A DNA stretch of 35,242 nt from positions 1-35,242 of the forward strand of contig WHTQ01000043.1 of NCBI GenBank assembly GCA_009377645.1, written 5' to 3'. Under the pieces are notes generated by a model, which worked only from the letters and a program-made list of their open reading frames with translations, made no database searches and had not been told where the DNA came from. Positions 17,088-24,229 of the stretch are shown piece after piece. Made by a program: the position numbers and the translations under genes. Positions within the stretch are counted from its first letter, which is position 1. Every line of letters starts with the position of its first letter. The DNA comes from Micromonosporaceae bacterium (GTDB lineage Bacteria; Actinomycetota; Actinomycetes; Mycobacteriales; Micromonosporaceae).

Positions 17088-19205
17088 GTGGTCGACGCGG
17101 GCAGCAGCGAACAGGTGATCCGCCGGGTTCGCCTGCCTGCCGACCGCCGGACCCCGGCGGCGGCCCGGGCGGTGGTCCGATCGGTGCTGGACGAGGCGAA
17201 GCTGAGTGGGCTGCTCGATGCCGCCCTGCTCCTAACGACCGAACTGTCCACGAATGCGGTGGTTCACGCCGGCACCGACCTGGATCTGGAGGTGGCGGCC
17301 GACCGGCGCGGGCTGACCGTGACCGTGATCGACGCGGTCCGGGGAGTCGTCTCGACCGGGGACTCGACCGGGGACGGGTCCGACGCCGGGGACCGGGTGG
17401 TCCGCCGGGCGCCAGCCGACCTGTCGGACCGGGGCCGCGGGCTGCTGCTGGTCGACCACTTCGCCACCCGCTGGGGCACCACCCACCACAACGGCGGCAA
17501 GGGAGTGTGGTTCCAGCTCGACCGGGACGGCGGGCCGGCGACCGCCGCGGGCCTGGCGGTCCCGGGCGGCCCTCCAGCGGAGCACCTGATCAGCGAGCTG
17601 CCGGCGGTCAGCTCGCTGCTGGAGATCACCCCGGACCCGTACGCGGACGACTCGGTCGGCGACTTCGCCGCCGCCCTGCTGGCCCGGCTGGTCGACCTGG
17701 TCGGCGCCGGTGGCGGGGTGGTCCGGTGCGATCTGGGGGAGGGGGCCGGCCTGACCGTGCTGGCCCGGCACGGCCGGGCCCCCCGGTCCGACGTCGCGGC
17801 GCTGCGGGTGCCGCTGGCGCTGGGCGGCCCGGCCTCCGGCGAGCTGGCGGTGGACGCCTCCTCGACCGCGTACACCCGGCCGCTGGCCGGCCTGGTGGCG
17901 GAGCGGCTCACGCTGGCGCTGGAGAACGACCGGCTGCGCCGGGCGGACCGGCGCCGCCAGACCTGGCTCACGTTCCTGGCCGAGGCGAGCGAGCTGCTGG
18001 CCCAGTCGCTGGACGTGGAGCTGACCCTGGCGCTGATCCCGCAGCTGGTGGTGCCCCGGCTGGGGCAGTGGTCGGCGGTGCACACCACCGACCCGTGGGG
18101 GCGGCTCAAGCTGGACACCGCGGCGCACGCCGACGAGCAGCAGCTGCCGCCGCTGTACGCGACGCTGCGGGAGACCGGTCCGGACACGGTGCAGGCCCGG
18201 CTGCCGGCGGCGCTGCGGGCCGGCGGTCAGGTGGCGCTGCCGCCGCCGACCGAGGGGCTGGCGATCCCGCTGATCGCCCGCGGGCAGCTGCTGGGCACGC
18301 TGGCGGTCGGCCGGCACCCGCACCGCCGGCACGAGCCGGACGAGGTGGCGGTGCTGCAGGACGTGGCCCGGCGGGCGGCGCTGGCCGTCGACAACGCCCG
18401 GATCCACGCCGAGCGGCGGCACGTGGCCCGGACCCTGCAGCGCTCGCTGCTGCCACCGGCGCTGCCCACGGTGCGCGGGATCGGGCTCGGCGCGGCGTAC
18501 GTGCCGGCCGGCGACGCCGGCGAGGTGGGCGGGGACTTCTACGACGTGGTGCCGATGCGAGACGACCAGTGGCTGGTGGCGATCGGGGACGTGTCCGGCA
18601 AGGGGGTGCAGGCGGCCACGGTCACCGGGCTGGTCCGGGAGGTGATCCGGGCACTGGTGCGGGGCGGCCGGCCGCTGCCGGAGATCCTGGAGCGGATCAA
18701 CGAGACGCTGGTCGAGCGCGGGCGGGGAAAATACTGCACGCTGGCGCTGGCCTCGGTACGGGTGACCGGACAGTCCCGGTTGGAGGTGACGCTGCACCTG
18801 GCCGGGCACGAGCGGCCGGTGCTGGTGCGCGCGGACAGCCGTACCTTCGCGGCCGGGTCCGGCGGCACCGCGCTGGGGCTGCTGGACACGATCAGCTCCC
18901 CGGCCGAGACGCTGCACCTGGACCCCGGCGACTCGCTGATCTTCTACACCGACGGGGTGACCGAGCGGCGCCGCGGCCGCGAGCTGTTCGGCGGGCAGCG
19001 GCTGCGGGAAGCCGCCGCCCCGCTGGCCCACTTCTCGGCCGAGGTGATCGCCGCCCGGCTGCGCACCACCACGATCGGGTTCTCCGCCGAGCCGCCCCGC
19101 GACGACATCGCCCTGCTGGTGCTGCGCAACGAACCCTCGACGCCACCGGTCCGGGCCCGGGCCCGGGTCCCGACCCCGATTCCGTCCATCAAGGAGCGTG
19201 CATGA
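17088..19205 (+). CDS. RsbW-like ATPase / GAF-GAF / SpoIIE-type PP2C phosphatase
   Basis: The product has 705 residues from a GTG preceded by GGGGAG. Residues about 1-150 form an anti-sigma-type HATPase (TTELSTNAVVHAG, and DRGRGLLLVDHFATRWG). Two GAF-like regions follow at about 175-285 and 290-445. The C-terminus (about 460-690) is a SpoIIE-type PP2C phosphatase with metal-binding motifs intact: GEVGGDFYDVV, AIGDVSGKG, FYTDGVTERR and PRDDIALLVLR. The protein therefore combines a kinase/anti-sigma module and a phosphatase module for partner switching. A likely substrate is a STAS protein such as that at 10383-10718. It is divergent from the poly-HAMP kinase, with 142 bp between start codons, and its stop overlaps the next gene (ATGA). 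Confidence 0.9.
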   Translation: MVDAGSSEQVIRRVRLPADRRTPAAARAVVRSVLDEAKLSGLLDAALLLTTELSTNAVVHAGTDLDLEVAADRRGLTVTVIDAVRGVVSTGDSTGDGSDAGDRVVRRAPADLSDRGRGLLLVDHFATRWGTTHHNGGKGVWFQLDRDGGPATAAGLAVPGGPPAEHLISELPAVSSLLEITPDPYADDSVGDFAAALLARLVDLVGAGGGVVRCDLGEGAGLTVLARHGRAPRSDVAALRVPLALGGPASGELAVDASSTAYTRPLAGLVAERLTLALENDRLRRADRRRQTWLTFLAEASELLAQSLDVELTLALIPQLVVPRLGQWSAVHTTDPWGRLKLDTAAHADEQQLPPLYATLRETGPDTVQARLPAALRAGGQVALPPPTEGLAIPLIARGQLLGTLAVGRHPHRRHEPDEVAVLQDVARRAALAVDNARIHAERRHVARTLQRSLLPPALPTVRGIGLGAAYVPAGDAGEVGGDFYDVVPMRDDQWLVAIGDVSGKGVQAATVTGLVREVIRALVRGGRPLPEILERINETLVERGRGKYCTLALASVRVTGQSRLEVTLHLAGHERPVLVRADSRTFAAGSGGTALGLLDTISSPAETLHLDPGDSLIFYTDGVTERRRGRELFGGQRLREAAAPLAHFSAEVIAARLRTTTIGFSAEPPRDDIALLVLRNEPSTPPVRARARVPTPIPSIKERA

Positions 19206-21283
19206 CGACTGCGCCGACCGCCAAGCGGGTGCCGACCGAGCGCACCCATCACGGGGACACCGTGGTGGACGAGTACGCGTGGCTGGCCGACAAGGAGGAC
19301 CCGGACACCCTCGCGTACCTGACCGCGGAGAACGCGTACACCGAGGCCGCGACCGAGCACCTGGGGCCGCTGCGCGAGCAGCTGTTCCGGGAGATCAAGA
19401 ACCGGACTCAGGAGACCGACCTGTCGGTACCGGTGCGCAAGGGCGGGTTCTGGTACTACACCCGCACGGTCGAGGGCAAGCAGTACGGCATCCACTGCCG
19501 CCGGGTGGTGGCCGACGGCGAGGTCGACCCGCCAGACACCGGTCAGGGCGCGCCGCTGCCCGGCGAGGAGGTGCTGCTGGACGGCAACCTGCTCGCCTCC
19601 GGGCACGAGTTCTTCGCGCTCGGCACCTTCGACGTGAGCCCGGACGGACGGTGGCTGGCCTACTCGACCGACTTCGCCGGGGACGAGCGGTTCACGCTGC
19701 GGGTCAAGGACCTGACCACCGGACAGACGCTGGCCGACGAGATCCCGGACACGTTCTACGGCACCGCCTGGTCGGCCGACGCGTCCACCCTGTTCTACCT
19801 GACCGTGGACGACGCCTGGCGCCCGTACCGGGTATGGCGGCACGAGGTCGGTTCGACCGGGCCGGACCAGCTGGTGTACGAGGAGACCGACGAGCGGTTC
19901 TGGGTCGGGGTGGAGCTGAGCCGCTCGCAGCAGCTCCTCGTGATCAGCGCCAACAGCGCGGTCACCTCGGAGGTCCGGCTGGTGCCGGCCGCCGACCCGG
20001 GTGCCGAGCCGCGGCTGGTGGCGGCCCGGCGGCAGGGGGTGGAGTACGAGGTCGAGCACGACCCGGCCAACGACCGGCTGCTGGTCCTGCACAACGACGG
20101 CGCCGAGGACTTCGCGCTGGCCTGGACCCCGGCCGCCGCCCCGGGCCGGTGGGAGCCGCTGATCCCGCACTCGGCCGGCACCCGGCTGACCGGCATCGAC
20201 GCGTTCGCCGAGCACCTGGTGGTATCGCTGCGCCGGGACGGGCTGACCGCGGTGCGGGTGCTGCCGCTGGCCGGTGGGGAGCCCTACGACATCGGGTTCC
20301 CGGAGCCGATCTACCGGGTCGGGCTCGGGGCGAACCCGGAGTACCGGACCGGTTCGCTGCGGCTGCAGTACATGTCGCTGGTCACCCCGGAGTCGGTCTA
20401 CGACTACGACCTGGCCAGCCACGACCTGGTGCTGCGCAAGCGGGTTCCGGTGCTGGGGGACTTCGACCCGGGCGACTACGAGCAGCACCGGGAGTGGGCG
20501 GTGGCCGCGGACGGGACCCGGGTGCCGATCTCGCTGGTGTGCCGCAAGGGGGCGCGCGATGTGGGTCCGGCGCCATGTGTCCTGTACGGCTACGGCTCGT
20601 ACGAGATCAGCATGGACCCCTGGTTCGCCATCCCCCGACTGTCGCTGGTGGACCGCGGGGTGGTGTTCGCGGTGGCGCACATCCGGGGCGGTGGGGAGCT
20701 GGGCCGGCGGTGGTACGAGGACGGCAAGCTGCTCGCGAAGCGGAACACCTTCACCGACTTCGTGGCCTGTGCCCGGCACCTGGTCGAGACCGGCTGGACC
20801 GGCACCGACCGGCTGGTCGCCCGGGGTGGGTCGGCCGGCGGGCTGCTGATGGGCGCGGTCGCCAACCTGGCCCCGGACAAGTTCGCCGGGATCGTCGCGC
20901 AGGTGCCGTTCGTGGACGCGCTGACCACCATCCTGGACCCGTCGCTGCCGTTGACCGTCACCGAGTGGGAGGAGTGGGGCAACCCGCTGGAGTCGGCCGA
21001 GGTGTACGCGTACATGAGGTCGTACTCGCCGTACGACAACGTGGCTGATCGGGGGTATCCGCCGATCCTGGCCGCCACCAGCCTGAACGACACCCGGGTG
21101 CGGTACTGCGAGCCGGCCAAGTGGGTGGCCCGGCTGCGGGCGGTCGCGCCCGGTGGCTCGTACCTGCTCAAGACCGAGCTGGGCGCCGGGCACGGGGGGC
21201 GGAGCGGCCGCTACGACGCCTGGCGGGAGGAGACGTTCCTGCTGGCCTGGATCCTCGACCGGCTCGGCCTCGCGGAGTCGTGA
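19202..21283 (+). CDS. ptrB: Oligopeptidase B (protease II), prolyl oligopeptidase family S9A
   Basis: The product has 693 residues, normal for the family. The ATG at 19202 overlaps the phosphatase stop. An N-terminal beta-propeller (VDEYAWLADKEDPDTLAYL at the start, repeated blades to about residue 410) covers an alpha/beta-hydrolase domain. The catalytic triad is visible as Ser544 in RGGSAGGLLMG, Asp630 in SLNDTRVRY and His664 in GAGHGGRSG; this spacing matches known oligopeptidase B enzymes. It cleaves small peptides after Lys/Arg in the cytoplasm; there is no signal peptide. Coupling to a signalling phosphatase is unusual and of unknown meaning. Confidence 0.93.
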   Translation: MTTAPTAKRVPTERTHHGDTVVDEYAWLADKEDPDTLAYLTAENAYTEAATEHLGPLREQLFREIKNRTQETDLSVPVRKGGFWYYTRTVEGKQYGIHCRRVVADGEVDPPDTGQGAPLPGEEVLLDGNLLASGHEFFALGTFDVSPDGRWLAYSTDFAGDERFTLRVKDLTTGQTLADEIPDTFYGTAWSADASTLFYLTVDDAWRPYRVWRHEVGSTGPDQLVYEETDERFWVGVELSRSQQLLVISANSAVTSEVRLVPAADPGAEPRLVAARRQGVEYEVEHDPANDRLLVLHNDGAEDFALAWTPAAAPGRWEPLIPHSAGTRLTGIDAFAEHLVVSLRRDGLTAVRVLPLAGGEPYDIGFPEPIYRVGLGANPEYRTGSLRLQYMSLVTPESVYDYDLASHDLVLRKRVPVLGDFDPGDYEQHREWAVAADGTRVPISLVCRKGARDVGPAPCVLYGYGSYEISMDPWFAIPRLSLVDRGVVFAVAHIRGGGELGRRWYEDGKLLAKRNTFTDFVACARHLVETGWTGTDRLVARGGSAGGLLMGAVANLAPDKFAGIVAQVPFVDALTTILDPSLPLTVTEWEEWGNPLESAEVYAYMRSYSPYDNVADRGYPPILAATSLNDTRVRYCEPAKWVARLRAVAPGGSYLLKTELGAGHGGRSGRYDAWREETFLLAWILDRLGLAES

Positions 21284-21303
21284 GGGTCCTGACTCCTCCG
21301 GGA

Positions 21304-21381
21304 GGCGGGGTGTGTCCTGACCGCCTGCCACTCTGCTCGCATGAACGGAGCAGAGCCGTAGCGTCCGGGACACACCCCGCC
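21304..21381. terminator. Stem-loop between convergent genes, probable bidirectional terminator
   Basis: A 14-bp perfect inverted repeat pairs GGCGGGGTGTGTCC (21304-21317) with GGACACACCCCGCC (21368-21381). The 50-nt loop contains the 29-nt repeat copy and its small hairpin. A further short hairpin (CCTCC-G-GGAGG) is at 21295-21305. The element lies between the stops of the oligopeptidase and sigma-like genes, which fits a two-way terminator. Confidence 0.55.
21325..21353 (+). repeat. 29-nt dispersed direct repeat, copy 2
   Basis: Identical to 10792-10820 and in the same orientation. Here it sits in the loop of a longer stem of unrelated sequence. Both copies keep the internal CTGCTC/GAGCAG hairpin, which suggests the conserved core is the functional or mobile unit. 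Confidence 0.85.
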
Positions 21382-21406
21382 GGGCTCGCCGGGTCTGGCC
21401 TCCCGG

Positions 21407-22165
21407 TCAGGCTGGCGGGCTCACCGGGCTGGCGGTCAGCGCCCGGCGGAGCCGCTCCTCGGCCGAGGCCCGGATCGTGAACAGCGTGGAGCGGGACCGG
21501 CCGAACCGGTTGACCAGCTGGCTCATCGGGATGTCGGCGACGTGGCTGGCGACCAGCAGCTGCGCCTCGAACCGGTTCAGGATGCCGTGGCGGCGCGCCC
21601 ACCACAGCAGGTCGTGCAGCGCCAGCCGCTCGTCGTTGTCGGCCGCGGTGGTGGCGGTCGACGTGGTGTCGTGCAGGCTCAGCCCGGCCGAGATCTCCGG
21701 TCGGGTCCGGTGATGGGTGCGGATCAGCCGCTGCCGGCAGTCCAGCAGCAGGTTGGCGGCGATCCGGCGGGGCCGGCGCTGCCACGGGTAGGTGCGGATC
21801 AGGATGGTCAGCTCGGCGAACACCGCGGCCTCGCTGGTGTGCTGGTCGCCGACCATCGCGGCCAGGCTCTGGCCGAGCCGGATCGCACCGGGGACCAGGA
21901 GCTGGAGCACGACCCGGGCCGCCAGCACGTCGCCGTGGCCGGTGACCGCCGCCAGCCGCACCAGCGCGGCTAGGATCTGGTCACCCCGTTCGAGGTCGGC
22001 GCGGTCGTGGACGGCGGCGCGGAGCGCGTCGAGATCGGCCCAGCCGTCGAGGGCCGGTTCTAGCCGGCCCCACCGGGCCAGCGCCGCGGCGGTGGCCGGC
22101 GAGGAGACCAGGTGCAGCCATTCGTTGTCCAGCCGGTGGGTGAGGTTGGCAGGGGTTGGTGACAT
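21407..22165 (-). CDS. Sigma-70-like HTH protein of unknown role
   Basis: The product has 252 residues; the ATG at 22165 is supported by GGGAAGGG about 8 nt upstream. The C-terminal about 45 residues (FEAQLLVASHVADIPMSQLV, then RFGRSRSTLFTIRASAEERL) look like sigma region 4 or a related helix-turn-helix. The rest is alpha-helical without a recognisable sigma region 2 (the LIRTYPWQRRPRRIAANLLLD-type segment might be a remnant). It may be a regulator of the neighbouring conjugation-like genes, since it is the next gene in the same orientation, but 337 bp separate them. I do not recognise a named family. Confidence 0.65.
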   Translation of the reverse strand: MSPTPANLTHRLDNEWLHLVSSPATAAALARWGRLEPALDGWADLDALRAAVHDRADLERGDQILAALVRLAAVTGHGDVLAARVVLQLLVPGAIRLGQSLAAMVGDQHTSEAAVFAELTILIRTYPWQRRPRRIAANLLLDCRQRLIRTHHRTRPEISAGLSLHDTTSTATTAADNDERLALHDLLWWARRHGILNRFEAQLLVASHVADIPMSQLVNRFGRSRSTLFTIRASAEERLRRALTASPVSPPA

Positions 22166-22502
22166 GGTGATGCCCTTCCCGGTTGTGCGGAGAAGGTCAT
22201 CTTGGAGCCCAGCGAATTTGATCTATCGCACACAGAGTGTGGCGCCACTACCCTCAGCGTGATCGACTCCGGACCAGTCGGACGGTCCACCATCCGGGAT
22301 GCGCATAGTGAAATAGACGGCGTGGCGCCGCGACTCAGCAGTGCGGACGCAGTCGAAGCGGTTACGCCGTCACCCCGGTGGCGGCCGGCAGACGTGTCCG
22401 CCTGTCGGTTACCGAACGGGGTCTGGAGACTTTCCCGGTTGGGACTCCGCAAGGTAGCCATTGGACACGACGCCGGCCGCCACTCCACCTCAACCCGCAG
22501 CC
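22166..22502. other. 337-bp intergenic region upstream of the sigma-like gene
   Basis: Only short, unconvincing frames occur here and GC is lower than in the flanking genes. It should hold the leader and promoter of the sigma-like gene. Small palindromes are visible: CACAC-AGA-GTGTG at 22229-22241 and CATCC-G-GGATG at 22291-22301. A 13-nt motif GATGCGCATAGTG (22298-22310) recurs on the opposite strand at 30410-30422. I see no RNA gene and no clear terminator. Confidence 0.5.
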
Positions 22503-23726
22503 TCATCGGGAACCGAGCGTCAGGTCACCGTGCACCGGGTCGCAGTCGGCCGGGGACCCGGTGCACTCGACGACCACCCCCCGAGCGGCCAGGAACCCGA
22601 TCGGATCGGTGACCGTCCGGGTCACGGTGACCCCGCCCGGATCCTCCTGCTGGACCGTGTGCACCTCCACCTCGAGGTGGAGGTGCGGGCCGGAGCTGCT
22701 GCCGCTGGAGCCGACCAGCCCGATCCGCTGGCCGGCCACCACCCGCTCGCCCACCGCCACGTCCGGCCGGCGCAGCTGGTGGCAGTACCGGGTCAGGACG
22801 TTCCCGGGGTGCGTGATGGTCACATACCAGCCGCAGCCGGCCACCGCCGGTGCACCGTCGACGTCGCAGCCGTACGGCTGGCCGTTCAACGTCGCGTTGC
22901 ACGTCACCAGAGTCACCACCCCGTCGGTGGCGGCCCGGATCTCCGTACCGCGGGGGGCGCCGATGTCGATCCCGAGATGGTCCGGCCGGCTCGCGGTGCG
23001 GAACCCGGACCAGACCGGTCCGGGGGCGGGCCGGGTCCACCCGGCCGCCGTCACCTCGCCGAGCTCGGCGCACCGTAGGTCTTCGGTGAACGCGGCCGCC
23101 GCCGCGATCCCGCCGGCCACCTCGCTGACCACCGCCACCGCCAGCGGCTCATGCTTCGCGTACGCGTCCGGGTGGGCGGAGCGCTGCACCGCGTTCGCGG
23201 CGACCGTCAGCGGCAACCGCTGCCAGTCCTCGACCTGCAGCAGCCGCCGGTAGAACGCGGTCGCCGCGTACCGGGGGTCGAGGATCTGTTCTGGCGTGCC
23301 CCAGCCCTGGCTGGGGCGTTGCTGGAACAGGCCGAGCGAGTCATGGTCGTTGTCCGCGCCCTGGTGCGGCAGGTTCCGCAGGCCGGACTCCTGCAGCGCG
23401 GTGGCGACCGCGATCACCCAGGCCCGGGGCGGGGTGGCCAGCCCGACGCCGACCTCGACGATCAGCGCCCCGTGGTCGCGCTGCTCGTCGTCCAGGGTGG
23501 CCAGCTCGGTCTGGTCGCCGGCGGCGAGCGCCGCCCGGCAGGCGACCAGCTGCGGGTCGTGGGCGCTGCTGTCACTGACCGCGCCGATCACCGACACCAC
23601 GAACGTGCCCGCGCAGCAGCACAGGACCAGGCAGCCGGCCGCCGCCACCGCCAGCGCGGCCGGGCGGGTGGCCGGGCGCGCGGCGCCGGTCCGGCGGACC
23701 AGCCGCCGGACGATGGCCGGGCTCAC
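22503..23726 (-). CDS. Bifunctional lysozyme-like / M23 endopeptidase, conjugation-type cell wall hydrolase
   Basis: The product has 407 residues from a GTG overlapping the previous stop (GTGA). A membrane anchor lies near residues 22-48. A lysozyme-like domain follows (about 75-185) with a probable catalytic Glu in ATALQESGLRN and the motif DSLGLFQQRPSQGWG. An M23 (LytM) metallopeptidase domain comes next (about 215-345), with zinc ligands in HLGIDIGAP and HLHLEVEV. Several extra cysteines in the M23 part could form disulfides outside the cell. Tn916 Orf14 and pCW3 TcpG also pair wall-hydrolase domains, so the enzyme would open peptidoglycan for the transfer channel. It is the last gene of the cluster. 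Confidence 0.87.
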   Translation of the reverse strand: MSPAIVRRLVRRTGAARPATRPAALAVAAAGCLVLCCCAGTFVVSVIGAVSDSSAHDPQLVACRAALAAGDQTELATLDDEQRDHGALIVEVGVGLATPPRAWVIAVATALQESGLRNLPHQGADNDHDSLGLFQQRPSQGWGTPEQILDPRYAATAFYRRLLQVEDWQRLPLTVAANAVQRSAHPDAYAKHEPLAVAVVSEVAGGIAAAAAFTEDLRCAELGEVTAAGWTRPAPGPVWSGFRTASRPDHLGIDIGAPRGTEIRAATDGVVTLVTCNATLNGQPYGCDVDGAPAVAGCGWYVTITHPGNVLTRYCHQLRRPDVAVGERVVAGQRIGLVGSSGSSSGPHLHLEVEVHTVQQEDPGGVTVTRTVTDPIGFLAARGVVVECTGSPADCDPVHGDLTLGSR

Positions 23727-24226
23727 GCCGGCCACCAGTCGACGGCCGAGACCAGCCAGCCGCCGTCGACCGCGACGACGTCGAGCACCACCGTCCCGCC
23801 GTCGGCGGGTACGCCGATCCGGGCCCATCGGGGGGCGTCGAGGTACAGCTGTCCGGGGCCGACGATCTCGCGCGCCGGTCGGGGCGGATCCGTGCCGGCC
23901 AGCTCCGCGGCCAGCGCCGGCGTCGCCAGCTCGGTGACCCGGTCCGGCCAGTCCGGATCCGGTGTGGACCAGCGGGCGGCGAACCGCTCGGCGGCTCGCA
24001 GCGCTTCTGGCAGCTCGGCCGGATCCAGCGCCTCGGCTCCGGTGACCGATCCGTCCTCGATGGCCGGTGCCGGGCTGGCCGGCGCCGGTGCCCAAGAGGG
24101 CGCCCCGGCCGGGGCTCTGGCCTGATCAGGGGCGCCATCCTGGGAACCTCCCGGGCGGGCGAGCACCACCAGCACGGCGCCCGCCCCGACCGCCGCGACC
24201 ACCAGCAGCAGGCGCCGGCGGTCCAC
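23723..24226 (-). CDS. Membrane-anchored extracytoplasmic protein of the conjugation-like cluster
   Basis: The product has 167 residues from a GTG, starting 3 nt after the preceding stop. The N-terminus is a single membrane helix (RRRLLLVVAAVGAGAVLVVL), followed by a Pro/Ala-rich spacer to about residue 55. The C-terminal domain of about 100 residues (AAERFAARWSTPDPDWPDRV and TVVLDVVAVDGGWLVSAVDW) resembles the NTF2-like/TcpC-type folds common in actinobacterial conjugation loci. No enzymatic motif is seen. Its position between the VirB6-like and hydrolase genes suggests a structural role at the outer membrane face. No named family is recognised. Confidence 0.7.
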   Translation of the reverse strand: MDRRRLLLVVAAVGAGAVLVVLARPGGSQDGAPDQARAPAGAPSWAPAPASPAPAIEDGSVTGAEALDPAELPEALRAAERFAARWSTPDPDWPDRVTELATPALAAELAGTDPPRPAREIVGPGQLYLDAPRWARIGVPADGGTVVLDVVAVDGGWLVSAVDWWPA

Positions 24227-24229
24227 CGG

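Noticed and set aside
18944-21373. 809-codon minus-strand ORF opposite oligopeptidase B
   Set aside because: No recognisable motifs. The plus strand has an intact catalytic triad and normal length.
22166-22502. tRNA gene or attachment site at the left edge of the conjugation-like block
   Set aside because: No cloverleaf, CCA-end context or direct repeat with the 31970 junction could be seen.
22202-22612. Plus-strand 136-codon ORF, considered as the missing hemC 5' half
   Set aside because: The translation has no HemC N-terminal motifs, and it runs antisense into the M23 gene.
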